From: Asaia bogorensis
GTDB lineage: Bacteria; Pseudomonadota; Alphaproteobacteria; Reyranellales; Reyranellaceae
Assembly (NCBI GenBank): GCA_945905835.1
Contig: CAMDQJ010000024.1
Span: forward strand, 1 to 41,020
Length of the DNA stretch: 41,020 bases
Direction of reading: 5' to 3'
A model generated the notes under the pieces. The model had not been told where the DNA came from, searched no databases, and saw only the letters and a list, made by a program, of their open reading frames with translations. Positions 16,194 to 24,152 of this stretch are shown here, piece after piece; positions within the stretch are counted from its first letter, which is position 1; each line of letters starts with the position of its first letter. The translations under genes were made by a program, and so were the position numbers.

Positions 16194-16295
16194 GGGCGAA
16201 ACCGGCGGTTCGGCGGCCCTTGATTCGAGGGACCGTTTGGGTTTGATGGAGACCAACCCGTTCGCGGGACCGATGGAAAAACGAGGGGAACGACC

Positions 16296-17063
16296 ATGCG
16301 ACCGAACAAGATCAAGCAGATGTGGCGTGACAAGAAATGCGTGACGCTGGGTTGGCTCTCGGTGTCCCACGGAATGACCGCCGAGGTCATGGCGCGCCAG
16401 GGCTTCGATGCCCTGTGCGTCGACCTGCAGCACGGCACCGCCGAAATGAAGGACGTCGCGCCGATGCTGCAGGCGATCTCGCAGACCGAGACGGTCCCGG
16501 TCGTGCGCGTCGCCTGGAACGAGCCGGCGGCCATCATGAAGGCCCTCGACCTCGGCGCCTACGCCATTATCGTGCCGCTGGTGAATACCGCCAAGGAAGC
16601 AGCGATGGCGGTGGCGGCGTGCCGCTACCCGCCCGTCGGCATGCGCTCCAACGGCCCGGTGCGCGCCGTGTACTACGGCGGCGCCGACTACGTGGCCAAA
16701 GCCAACGACGAGATCGTCGTCATGGCGATGATCGAGACCAAGGAGGGCCTCGCCAATCTCGATGCCATCTGCGCCGTGCCCGGCCTCGATGCCGTCTACA
16801 TCGGGCCGGCCGACCTGTCGTTCGCCCTGGGGCTGGCCCCGCGCGGCGACAACCCGGACCCGCTGCATATGGCCACCTGCGACAAGATCCTGGCGGCGGC
16901 GCACAAGGCCGGCATCAAGTGCGTCATGCACTGCGCCGGCGCTGCGTTCGCGGCGGGCGCGGTGAAGCGCGGCTTCGACATGATCATGCTGACGTCCGAT
17001 CTGTCGTGCATGATCGCCGGCGCGCGGATTCAACTCGATGAGCTCAAGGCCAAGACGGCCTGA
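16296..17063 (+). CDS. HpaI/HpcH-type class II aldolase
   Basis: 255 residues of the 2-keto-3-deoxy-sugar-acid/4-hydroxy-2-oxoheptanedioate aldolase family, which cleaves hydroxy-oxoacids to pyruvate and an aldehyde. Seen: VTLGWLSVSHGMTAEVMARQG, FDALCVDLQHGTAEMKD (catalytic His), VPVVRVAWNEPAAIMKALDLGA (Arg for pyruvate binding), RSNGPVRAVYYGG, VMAMIETKEGLANLD (metal Glu) and AVYIGPADLSFALGL (metal Asp). GAGGGGAACG just upstream of ATG 16296 is a good ribosome site. Downstream partner of the 2-hydroxyacid dehydrogenase. Confidence 0.92.
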   Translation: MRPNKIKQMWRDKKCVTLGWLSVSHGMTAEVMARQGFDALCVDLQHGTAEMKDVAPMLQAISQTETVPVVRVAWNEPAAIMKALDLGAYAIIVPLVNTAKEAAMAVAACRYPPVGMRSNGPVRAVYYGGADYVAKANDEIVVMAMIETKEGLANLDAICAVPGLDAVYIGPADLSFALGLAPRGDNPDPLHMATCDKILAAAHKAGIKCVMHCAGAAFAAGAVKRGFDMIMLTSDLSCMIAGARIQLDELKAKTA

Positions 17064-17126
17064 GGCGGGCGACGAACGCAGCATTGTGGTTCTGACGTCG
17101 CAGCGAGAACGAGGCTGAGCAGGCCA

Positions 17127-17143
17127 CCGTCTCGGGGCACCAT
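17127..17143. repeat. Second copy of a 17-bp intergenic repeat
   Basis: CCGTCTCGGGGCACCAT is identical to 9637-9653. Both copies are intergenic, in the same orientation, and lie 27-42 bp after TCTGAC. Seventeen identical bases 7.5 kb apart is unlikely by chance, so both probably belong to one small repeat family. Confidence 0.5.
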
Positions 17144-17229
17144 CCGCTCTTTTCTGTCCAAGGCATGCAGTCGCTACATTGCTATTGTGGCGGCATGAAC
17201 CGAGACCAGAACTAGAGGCAAGAGATCCA

Positions 17230-17649
17230 ATGACTCCATCGGAAAAGATCGACCGGCTGATCGCGGGCATCACCGACTGGCGCAGCAATACCTTCGCCGG
17301 CGTCCGCAAGGCCATCCTTGCGGCCGACCGCGAGATCGTCGAGGAATGGAAGTGGATGGGAAGCCCGGCGTGGTCTCGCGACGGCATGATCGCTGTCGCC
17401 AACGCCCACAAGAGGAAGGTGAAGCTCACCTTTGCCTGCGGGGCGAAATTCCCAGATCCCGACAAGCTCTTCAACGCGGGCTTCGAAGGCAACCTGAGAC
17501 GAGCGATCGATTTTCTCGAAGGCGACAAGATCGATGAGCGCGCCCTGAAAAATCCCGTCCGTGCCGCTATCGATTACAATCAAAGCAAGTCGAAGAAGAA
17601 AGCGCCGGCGGGTGCTCGAGCGAAAGTACGCAAGAGCAAGAAGGCATGA
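17230..17649 (+). CDS. DUF1801 (YdhG-like) domain protein
   Basis: 139 residues from ATG 17230 (MTPSEKIDRLIAGITDWR); the frame is open to 17179, but homology starts here. The DUF1801 core is clear: VRKAILAADREIVEEWKWMG, RDGMIAVANAHKRKVKLTF, GAKFPDPDKLFNAGFEGN and RRAIDFLEGDKI. The C-terminus is a basic tail rich in Lys and Ser (SKSKKK, KVRKSKKA). The family is small and cytoplasmic, and its biochemical role is not settled (iron-chaperone-like or DNA-associated have been proposed). Convergent with the TRAP binding-protein gene, with a shared hairpin between the stops. Confidence 0.88.
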   Translation: MTPSEKIDRLIAGITDWRSNTFAGVRKAILAADREIVEEWKWMGSPAWSRDGMIAVANAHKRKVKLTFACGAKFPDPDKLFNAGFEGNLRRAIDFLEGDKIDERALKNPVRAAIDYNQSKSKKKAPAGARAKVRKSKKA

Positions 17650-17654
17650 AGCCT

Positions 17655-17682
17655 GTCCTCCCCGGTCGAAGCCGGGGAGGAC
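17655..17682. terminator. Bidirectional terminator hairpin
   Basis: Exact 11-bp arms GTCCTCCCCGG and CCGGGGAGGAC around the loop TCGAAG, in the 39-bp gap between the convergent DUF1801 and dctP stops. It probably ends both transcripts; no strong T-run follows. Confidence 0.75.
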
Positions 17683-17688
17683 CGCCGA

Positions 17689-18738
17689 TCAGTTCGTGGC
17701 CGCCTTCTTCGCCAGCGACAGCACCATCTCGAGCGCTTCCTTGCCCGGCAGCCCCTTCTTTTCCGTTTCGGCCACCCACTGGTCCCACACCGGCCGTCCG
17801 GCGATGGTGATCAGCTGGGCGCGCATCTCGGGCGTCACCTTGATGACTTCGAGCTTGCGCTTCTCGAAGAGCGGGAAAGCCTTCGTGTCCGCTTCGGCAT
17901 AGGCCTCGCGCTGGAGGCGATAGGCTTCCTGCTTGGCCTCTTCCAGGATCTTCTTGTACTCGTCGGGCAGCGCCTTCCATGCCGTCTGGTTCAGCACCAC
18001 CGAATTGTGGATGATGCCGAACTGCAAGCCGAGCGTGTACCATTTCGAGACTTCATGCAGCTTGTAGGCCGTGAAGCTGTAGGTGAAGGGGAACGATGCC
18101 GCTTGGAACGTGCCGCGCTCCAGCGCTGTGTAGACTTCCGGCGCCGACACCGAGGTCGGCACCGCGCCAAGGAGCTTCATGGCGTCGCCAAGGCCGCCCA
18201 GCGCGCGCACCCGCATGCCCTTCCAGTCCTCGAGGTTGCGCGGCGGCTTGCCCGTGCCCATGAACTCGTATTGCGGCAGCAGCACGGTCATGAAGTGCAT
18301 GGAATCCCATTTCGCGAGCTCGTCGGACACCGGCTTCCAGGCCTGGTAGGCGTCCTGCACCTTCGCAGATGCCACCAGGTCGGAGATCGGCAGGAACGGC
18401 ATGTCGAGAACGCCCTGCAGCGGCGTCTTCGCTGGCGCGTAGGAATAGGCGACGAACGCGCCTTGGAAGGAGTTGACCTTCAGCCCGTCGAGGAAGTCCT
18501 TCGCCTCGCCGAGCTGCTCGTTGTACTTGAGGTTGATGGTGAAATTGCCGCCGCTCTTTTCCTTGGCCATCTTCGCGAGATGCTCGAAGGTCACGGTCAC
18601 AGCCCGTGGCGGCCCATAGAGCGAGAAGGTCCAGGTGACCTTTTCGGCGGCCCTGGCCGGTATCGCGGCCGGTAGCGCGGCGGCGGCGCCAAACCCAAGT
18701 CCGGTGGACAGCAACGCACGTTTCGTAAGACGCTTCAT
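17689..18738 (-). CDS. dctP: TRAP transporter substrate-binding protein (DctP)
   Basis: 349 residues. The signal peptide MKRLTKRALLSTGLGFGAAA leads to probable cleavage around IPARA/AEK. The mature domain shows TRAP P-subunit features: FEHLAKMAKEKSGGNFTINL, GEAKDFLDGLKVNSFQGAF, the MGTGKPPRNLEDWKGMRVRA segment with the carboxylate-binding Arg, and ALERGTFQAASFPFTYSF. It captures an organic acid in the periplasm for the DctQM membrane subunits encoded just upstream. dctM ends 18 bp before this start, so the three genes form one operon in the order dctQ-dctM-dctP. The divergent MmgE/PrpD gene hints at a tricarboxylic or related substrate, which is inference. Confidence 0.92.
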   Translation of the reverse strand: MKRLTKRALLSTGLGFGAAAALPAAIPARAAEKVTWTFSLYGPPRAVTVTFEHLAKMAKEKSGGNFTINLKYNEQLGEAKDFLDGLKVNSFQGAFVAYSYAPAKTPLQGVLDMPFLPISDLVASAKVQDAYQAWKPVSDELAKWDSMHFMTVLLPQYEFMGTGKPPRNLEDWKGMRVRALGGLGDAMKLLGAVPTSVSAPEVYTALERGTFQAASFPFTYSFTAYKLHEVSKWYTLGLQFGIIHNSVVLNQTAWKALPDEYKKILEEAKQEAYRLQREAYAEADTKAFPLFEKRKLEVIKVTPEMRAQLITIAGRPVWDQWVAETEKKGLPGKEALEMVLSLAKKAATN

Positions 18739-18756
18739 GACGACTTTCCTCCCTGG

Positions 18757-20064
18757 TCAGTCTGCGGTTTCGACAATGAAGGTGACGATCTCGGGGAACG
18801 CGGTCAGCACAGCCAGCGTGATGACGTCGGCGAAGATGAACGGCCAGACGCCCTTGAAGATGTCGCGCACGGAGATGTCCGGCCGCACGCCGTTCACCAC
18901 GAACACCACCAGGCCGACAGGCGGCGACAGAGAGGCGATGCCGCTGAGCTTGACCAGCACGATGCCGAACCAGATCGGATCGTAGCCCAGCGACATGATC
19001 ACGGGGAAGACCACCGGAAGCGTCAGGAGGAACATGCCGATGCCCTCGAGGACGGTGCCGAGGATGAAGTACAGCATGTAGATCGCGAGCAGGATCGCAA
19101 TCGGCGGCATGTTGAGGCCGGTCACCCAACGCGAGACTTCCTCGGGCATGCCGGAGAATCCGAGGAAGCGCACGAAGATCAGCACGCCCCAGATCACCGT
19201 GAAGATCATAACGGTGAGCTTCGCGGAATCGAGCAGGCATTGGCGCAGCTCGCCGCGCTTGATGCCGGCCTTGAGTGCGAAGGCGAAGACCGAGAAGGCG
19301 CCGAGCGCGCCCGCCTCGGTGGGCGTCGCCCAGCCGAAGTACATGCTGAAGAAGATGATCAGGATGACGAGGAAGATCGGCGTGGTGCCGGGCAGCGACT
19401 GGAAGCGCTGCGGCCAGCTGTAGCCCGTGACGCGCGGGCCGAGCTCGGGCTTTCGCCAGCAGCGCCAGGTAATGATCAGGGCATAGACGAACGCCGACAC
19501 GATGCCGGGCACGAAGCCGGCGATCAGCAGCTTGCCAATCGACTGCTCGGTGATGATGCCGTAGACAACGAGGAGCGTGCTGGGCGGGATCAGCGAATCG
19601 AGCGTGGCCCCCGCCGCGCAGACGCCGGCGGCCAGGCGCTTGTCGTATTTCGCACGCAGCATCTCGGGGATCGCCACCTTGGCGAAGACGGCGGCGGCGG
19701 CGCTGCTCGCGCCCGAGACCGCCGAGAAGCCCGCGACCGCGAAGACCGTGCCGGTGGCAAGCCCGCCGGGCAGCCAGCCGAACCAGCGGCGGGCCGCCTC
19801 GAAGGCGCTCTGGGTGATGCCGGCGTAGTAGGCCAGGTAGCCGATCAGGATGAACATCGGCAGGACGGACAAGGTGTAGTTGGCGCCCGACGTGTAGGGC
19901 GCGATGCCGGCGGTCCGGATCCCGGCCTCCCAGCCGATGAGCCACACCAGGCCCCCGGTGCCGACGATCGCGCCTGCGAAGGCGAAGCGCACGCCGGCGA
20001 AGCACAGCGCTAACAGGGCTGCCACGCCAATTCCGCCGACCGCCATGGGACTGAGCTCGATCAT
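18757..20064 (-). CDS. dctM: TRAP transporter large permease (DctM)
   Basis: 435 residues from ATG 20064 (MIELSPMAVGGIGVAALLAL), overlapping the dctQ stop as ATGA. Strongly hydrophobic with about a dozen membrane segments, typical of the sodium-driven M subunit. Family-like stretches are SVLPMFILIGYLAYYAGIT, AAAVFAKVAIPEMLRAKYD, GATLDSLIPPSTLLVVYGII, ILAIYMLYFILGTVLEGIGM and the end segment LAVLTAFPEIVTFIVETAD. The frame is open upstream to 20253 but that part overlaps dctQ without homology. It carries the solute across the inner membrane. Confidence 0.93.
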   Translation of the reverse strand: MIELSPMAVGGIGVAALLALCFAGVRFAFAGAIVGTGGLVWLIGWEAGIRTAGIAPYTSGANYTLSVLPMFILIGYLAYYAGITQSAFEAARRWFGWLPGGLATGTVFAVAGFSAVSGASSAAAAVFAKVAIPEMLRAKYDKRLAAGVCAAGATLDSLIPPSTLLVVYGIITEQSIGKLLIAGFVPGIVSAFVYALIITWRCWRKPELGPRVTGYSWPQRFQSLPGTTPIFLVILIIFFSMYFGWATPTEAGALGAFSVFAFALKAGIKRGELRQCLLDSAKLTVMIFTVIWGVLIFVRFLGFSGMPEEVSRWVTGLNMPPIAILLAIYMLYFILGTVLEGIGMFLLTLPVVFPVIMSLGYDPIWFGIVLVKLSGIASLSPPVGLVVFVVNGVRPDISVRDIFKGVWPFIFADVITLAVLTAFPEIVTFIVETAD

Positions 20065-20678
20065 CGCGGCGCGTCCTTGCCGAGAGCCTCGGCGATTTCG
20101 TTCTGCACCTGCGTCTCCAGGGTGATCAGCTTCGGTACCGCCACGGGCTCGGCGTCGGGATGGGCGATCATGCGGATGTAGCCGCAAATCTGCAGCGAGA
20201 GACGCAGCCACAGGAAGCTCAGCGCCAGCGGCACCATGAACTTGGCGGGCCAAGTCGGAAGCTTGATGTCCATGGTCGAATCGCCGATCGAATAGGCCCG
20301 CTGGAAATTGCTGAAGCTGGCGAAGATCAGAATGGTGATGATGCCGAGCGCCATAGCGACGCCGAACAGCTCTATTTTCCAGCGTATCGACGTCCGCCAG
20401 CCCATCGTCAGGTCCATGCCGATATGACTGCCCAGGCGCTGGGCGTAGGCGATGCCCAGGAAGGCAAATAGCGCCGAGGACTGCTCGATCCAGTCGATAT
20501 AGCCGTAGATCGCGAAGTCGAAGATGGTGCGGCCGACGATCTGCGCCACACCCACGAACATCAGGAAGAACACGGCCAGCGCCGCAATCAGGTTGAGGCC
20601 GTCTTCGAGGTGCGACAGGATTGCGTCGGCCTGACGCAACCAGTTTTCAGACGATTGGGCGGGTCCGACGGCAAGCAT
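20061..20678 (-). CDS. dctQ: TRAP transporter small permease (DctQ)
   Basis: 205 residues with four predicted membrane segments, including NLIAALAVFFLMFVGVAQIV, SSALFAFLGIAYAQRLGSHI and LFGVAMALGIITILIFASFS. The DctQ-type IDWIEQSSALFAFLGIAYA region is recognisable. First gene of the TRAP operon, coupled to dctM by an ATGA overlap. The C-terminal tail (about residues 175-205) is hydrophilic and longer than in minimal DctQ proteins. The promoter should lie in the 225-bp divergent gap to 20904; no clear -35/-10 is readable there. Confidence 0.9.
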   Translation of the reverse strand: MLAVGPAQSSENWLRQADAILSHLEDGLNLIAALAVFFLMFVGVAQIVGRTIFDFAIYGYIDWIEQSSALFAFLGIAYAQRLGSHIGMDLTMGWRTSIRWKIELFGVAMALGIITILIFASFSNFQRAYSIGDSTMDIKLPTWPAKFMVPLALSFLWLRLSLQICGYIRMIAHPDAEPVAVPKLITLETQVQNEIAEALGKDAPR

Positions 20679-20903
20679 TTAGCGCAGCCCCGGACCGGCG
20701 CCGCAGGGGCGTGATCCCATCTTGTGTTCCCCAGAGCGGCGCGGGGTCTCTAACTGGACCACCATCGACTCCGCGCCCGTGCACACGTTATGCTAAGCGG
20801 CCGCCGACGATCAACCCTGTCGGATAGCCCATTTCGCAGACGGCGACGCATTTGCCGATGTACGTTCTGGGTCATGAGCCGAAGTGACAGCCTGCCGGCC
20901 TGA

Positions 20904-22280
20904 ATGGGATCCTTGAGCATGACTGCTGCCGCACGCTTCGCTGCACATGCGCTCGACACGCAATTCACCGACCTGCCGGCGGCAGCGGTTCAGAGAGCCA
21001 AGGTATTCGTTCTGGATAGTCTTGGTGTCGGCATTGCCGGCTCATCGGTCGAAGGCGGCGAGGGGCTTTTGCGCGTTGCCTCGGGATGGGGTGACCCGCT
21101 GGTGCCTGTATGGGGCCGCGCCGTGCGCCTGTCCGCGCCGGCTGCCGCCTTCATCAATGCCTGGCAGATGCATAATCAGGAGTTCGACTGCCTTCACGAG
21201 GGCGCCGTCGTGCACGCCATGGCGACGGCTCTGCCCGCGGCGTTGGCGGCCGCCGAATTGCGCGGTGGCGTGAGTGGTGCCGAGCTGATCGCGGCGATCG
21301 CCGTTGGTGTGGACATCGCTGCGGGGCTGGGTCTGGCCTCGCACGCCGGATTTCGCTTTTTTCGTCCCGGCACGGCCGGAGGGTTCGGTGCGGTGGCGGC
21401 AGCCGCGCGCGTGCTGGGCCTGGACAAGAGGAGGCTGGAGGCGGCGTTTGCCTGGCAGTTGGCACAAGCCAGCGGCACGATGCAGGCGCACGTGGAGGGA
21501 AGCCCGATTTTGCCGGCGCAGCTCGCGTTCAACGCTCGAGCGGCCGTGCAATCCTGTGAGCTGGCGACGCTTGATTTCAGCCCGCCAGCTTCGGTGTTCG
21601 AGGGGCCGTACGGATACCTCACCTTGTTCGAGGGTGCCTTTGCACTCGAGCCGATCCTGGAGAGCCTTGGCCACGATTGGCGAATCACGGAATTCAGTCA
21701 CAAGCCATTTCCTGCCGGTCGCGCCACCCATGGCGGTGTTGAAGGCGTCATGTCGCTTCAAACGCAACATGCTTTCACGGCGGCGGATGTCGGTCATATC
21801 GAGATCAGTGCTCCGCCCTTGATTGTCCGCTTGGTTGGCCGGCCACTGCTGCCCGACCCCGGCGCGAGCTATGCGCGGTTGTGCATGGCCTATACCGTGG
21901 CGAAAGTTCTCAAGAACGGAGCGCTCGATCTGGCAGATTTTCGCGGCGATGCGCTGACAGATCGCGAAACGCATGAGTTGGCGGCCCGCGTGAAAATACG
22001 CCATGACACCAATACCGACCCGAACGCCTTGGCGCCGCAAAGTCTCGTCATAACTCTTCAGAACGGCAGGAAGCTAAGCTGGTCTTGCGAAACAATGCTC
22101 GCAAACCCGGCGCGTCCCCTGACAGAGGGTCAGCATCTTGCCAAATTCCGCCGATGCCTCGATTTCTCCGCCACCGAGATGCCCGCCAACACGACCGCGC
22201 GGCTGGTCGATGCGGTCGATCGCCTGGAAGAGCTCGAGGACGTTCGTCCGCTTTCCAGACTGGCCGCCAACTTGGGTTAG
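20904..22280 (+). CDS. MmgE/PrpD family protein
   Basis: 458 residues. The family includes 2-methylcitrate dehydratase (PrpD), cis-aconitate decarboxylase and immune-responsive gene 1. Seen: AKVFVLDSLGVGIAGSSVEG, AFINAWQMHNQEFDCLHEGA (PrpD-type His/Asp region), AAIAVGVDIAAGLGLASHAG, RPGTAGGFGAVAAAARVLGL, EGPYGYLTLFEGAF and KPFPAGRATHGGVEGVMSL. The DCLHEGAVVHA histidine pattern matches the active-site entrance of the family. ATG 20919 (MTAAARFAAHALDTQF) is an alternative start. Divergent from the TRAP operon, so the transporter may bring in its substrate, possibly a methylated or unsaturated tricarboxylate. Confidence 0.9.
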   Translation: MGSLSMTAAARFAAHALDTQFTDLPAAAVQRAKVFVLDSLGVGIAGSSVEGGEGLLRVASGWGDPLVPVWGRAVRLSAPAAAFINAWQMHNQEFDCLHEGAVVHAMATALPAALAAAELRGGVSGAELIAAIAVGVDIAAGLGLASHAGFRFFRPGTAGGFGAVAAAARVLGLDKRRLEAAFAWQLAQASGTMQAHVEGSPILPAQLAFNARAAVQSCELATLDFSPPASVFEGPYGYLTLFEGAFALEPILESLGHDWRITEFSHKPFPAGRATHGGVEGVMSLQTQHAFTAADVGHIEISAPPLIVRLVGRPLLPDPGASYARLCMAYTVAKVLKNGALDLADFRGDALTDRETHELAARVKIRHDTNTDPNALAPQSLVITLQNGRKLSWSCETMLANPARPLTEGQHLAKFRRCLDFSATEMPANTTARLVDAVDRLEELEDVRPLSRLAANLG

Positions 22281-22480
22281 AATTAGCGGCAAGGCGCGCG
22301 TTTAAGCGGGTCCAAGCGAACATCCTGCGCGGCCAGGTCGTCAGCCATTGTTGCAGCGCAGCACGCCCGTTCCGCAGCGCGCCTGTTTTCCCTGTCGCTC
22401 ACGGCCGTCCTGACGAATAGTGGCATCCGCAGTTTCCGTAGGAACGCGGCTCAATAACAATAACAATCTGACTGCATCGA

Positions 22481-24001
22481 ATGACTGCCATCGCCACCGA
22501 AGTGAAAGGCGGCATCTTCACGATCAGCGGGCGCCAGTGGCTCATCTTGCTGATGGTGCAGATCGCCAACATGCTGTTCGGCATGACCATCACGCTGGCC
22601 AATCTGGTGTTGCCGCAGATGCGAGGCAACCTGTCGGCGACGCAGGAAGAGATTTCCTGGGTGATCACGCTCAATCTGATCGCCACCGCCGTTGCGACGC
22701 CGATGACGGGCTGGCTGGCGAGCCGGCTCGGCTGGCGCAACCTGATGTTCTTCACCGTGCTCGGTTTCACCGCCAGCGCCGTGCTCTGCGGCATCGCGAA
22801 CAGCCTGGAGAGCCTGATCTTTGCCCGCGTCCTGCAGGGCATGTTCGGCGCGCCGATCATGCCGCTCGGCCAGGCCGTCCTGCTGGCGACCTTTCCCAAG
22901 CACCTGCAGCCGATCGCCCTGGTGATGTGGGGCGTCGGCGCGGTGTTCGGTCCCGTGCTCGGCCCCATCGTCGGCAGCATCGCGACGGAAGCCTATGACT
23001 GGCGTGCCGCCTTCTTCATCATCGTTCCGCCGGGGATCTGCGCCCTGGTCTGCATCTGGTTCGCGTTGCGCGGCCATACTGCGCGCATTGCCGTGAAGTT
23101 CGACTGGATCGGCTTCATCGCCTTGTCGGTGGCGATCACGGCGGCACAGCTGATCCTCGACCGCGGCCATCGGCTGGACTGGTTCGACTCGACGGAGATC
23201 ATGCTTTTCGCCTTCACCGGCGCGCTCGCGGCCTGGGTCTTCGTCGTGCACTGCCTGACCGTGCCAGAGCCGTTCCTCAATCCGCGCCTGCTGCTCGACC
23301 GCAACTTCTGCATCGGCGTGATGTTGGCCTTCGTCATGGGCATGCTGAACTTCACCAGCATCGTGCTGTTTCCGACCCTGCTGCACGACCTGCGCGGCTA
23401 CCCCGACAATGCCATCGCCACGCTGATCGCCGCGCGCGGCATCGGCAACTGGGCGGCCTTCCTGTTCATCGCCCAGTTCACCCGCATCGCCCCGCGGCTG
23501 GCCATCGTCTGCGGCATGGCGATCCAGGCAGCGGCGGGGTTCTGGATGGCCGAGCTCGACATCAATCTCACCGACTCGCATATCTTCTGGAGCAACCTGC
23601 TGCTGGGCCTCGGCCAGTCGATCGCCTTCACGCCGATGACGGTGATGGCCTTTTCCACCCTGCCGCCGGGTCAGGTGACGGAAGGTTCATCCGTCTTCAC
23701 CCTGATGCGCAATTTCGGTTCCAGCCTGTTCATCTCCATCGTCGTGCTGGTCGTCAGCCGCTCGACCGCGTCCAACTATTCGCGGCTGACGGAAGTCATC
23801 ACGCCCTACAACAAGTCCCTGTCGGACCTGCCGCCGCAATGGAGCCTCGACAACCTGGGCGGCCTGCTCAACCTGTCGAACGAGGTGCTGCGACAGGCGG
23901 CGATGATCGGTTACCTGAACGCCTTCTACCTCATGGCCCTGGTGTCGCTGGCCGCGACGCCGCTTGCCGTTTTCATGCGCCGGGTTAAGCGGGAACAGTG
24001 A
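22481..24001 (+). CDS. DHA2-family MFS drug exporter (EmrB/QacA-like)
   Basis: 506 residues, about 14 membrane segments. N-terminal segment RQWLILLMVQIANMLFGMTI leads into motif C-like and motif A regions: ITLNLIATAVATPMTGWLAS, RLGWRNLMFFTVLGFTASA, RVLQGMFGAPIMPLGQAVLL and MWGVGAVFGPVLGPIVGSIA. The C-terminal half has TPMTVMAFSTLPPGQVTEGS and NFGSSLFISIVVLVVSR. These are proton-driven exporters of hydrophobic compounds, usually paired with an EmrA adaptor; no emrA is adjacent. It is preceded by 200 bp of sequence in which I see no gene, repeat or clear promoter. A GTGGCCC/GGGCCAC stem at 24003-24027 follows the stop and may terminate it. Confidence 0.9.
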   Translation: MTAIATEVKGGIFTISGRQWLILLMVQIANMLFGMTITLANLVLPQMRGNLSATQEEISWVITLNLIATAVATPMTGWLASRLGWRNLMFFTVLGFTASAVLCGIANSLESLIFARVLQGMFGAPIMPLGQAVLLATFPKHLQPIALVMWGVGAVFGPVLGPIVGSIATEAYDWRAAFFIIVPPGICALVCIWFALRGHTARIAVKFDWIGFIALSVAITAAQLILDRGHRLDWFDSTEIMLFAFTGALAAWVFVVHCLTVPEPFLNPRLLLDRNFCIGVMLAFVMGMLNFTSIVLFPTLLHDLRGYPDNAIATLIAARGIGNWAAFLFIAQFTRIAPRLAIVCGMAIQAAAGFWMAELDINLTDSHIFWSNLLLGLGQSIAFTPMTVMAFSTLPPGQVTEGSSVFTLMRNFGSSLFISIVVLVVSRSTASNYSRLTEVITPYNKSLSDLPPQWSLDNLGGLLNLSNEVLRQAAMIGYLNAFYLMALVSLAATPLAVFMRRVKREQ

Positions 24002-24002
24002 T

Positions 24003-24027
24003 GTGGCCCACGCTCGTGGCGGGCCAC
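24003..24027 (+). terminator. Hairpin after the exporter gene
   Basis: GTGGCCC at 24003-24009 pairs with GGGCCAC at 24021-24027 around an 11-base loop, immediately after the exporter stop at 24001. No T-run follows; a weak candidate. Confidence 0.4.
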
Positions 24028-24030
24028 GGT

Positions 24031-24120
24031 CTATTCGATGACGTCGTCGGCGATCGCCAGTAGCCGCGGCGGGACGTCGAGGCCGAGCGCCTTCGCCGTC
24101 TTGAAGTTGGCCTCATGCTC
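24031..24120 (-). pseudogene. C-terminal relic of a PF04392 substrate-binding protein gene
   Basis: The minus strand from 24120 to the TAG at 24031-24033 reads EHEANFKTAKALGLDVPPRL followed by LAIADDVIE. This matches the C-terminus of PF04392 binding proteins; the copy at 36265 reads TRTAKALGLTIPPSILARAD followed by EVIE. An in-frame TGA lies a few codons upstream and nothing further of the gene is present. It is a 30-codon fossil of a third family member, next to the broken nitric oxide reductase gene. Confidence 0.75.
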
Positions 24121-24152
24121 GCTCCTTCAGGCCGCGGCCCCGTGAGAAGCTC

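Noticed and set aside
15369-17528. Very long minus-strand open frame (719 codons) across the dehydrogenase and aldolase genes
   Set aside because: It is antisense to two clear enzyme genes, low-complexity (rich in Arg, His, Gly, Asp) and without recognisable domains; a high-GC shadow frame.
18053-20005. 650-codon minus-strand frame over the TRAP genes
   Set aside because: Different frame of dctM and dctP on the same strand, arginine-rich and without homology.
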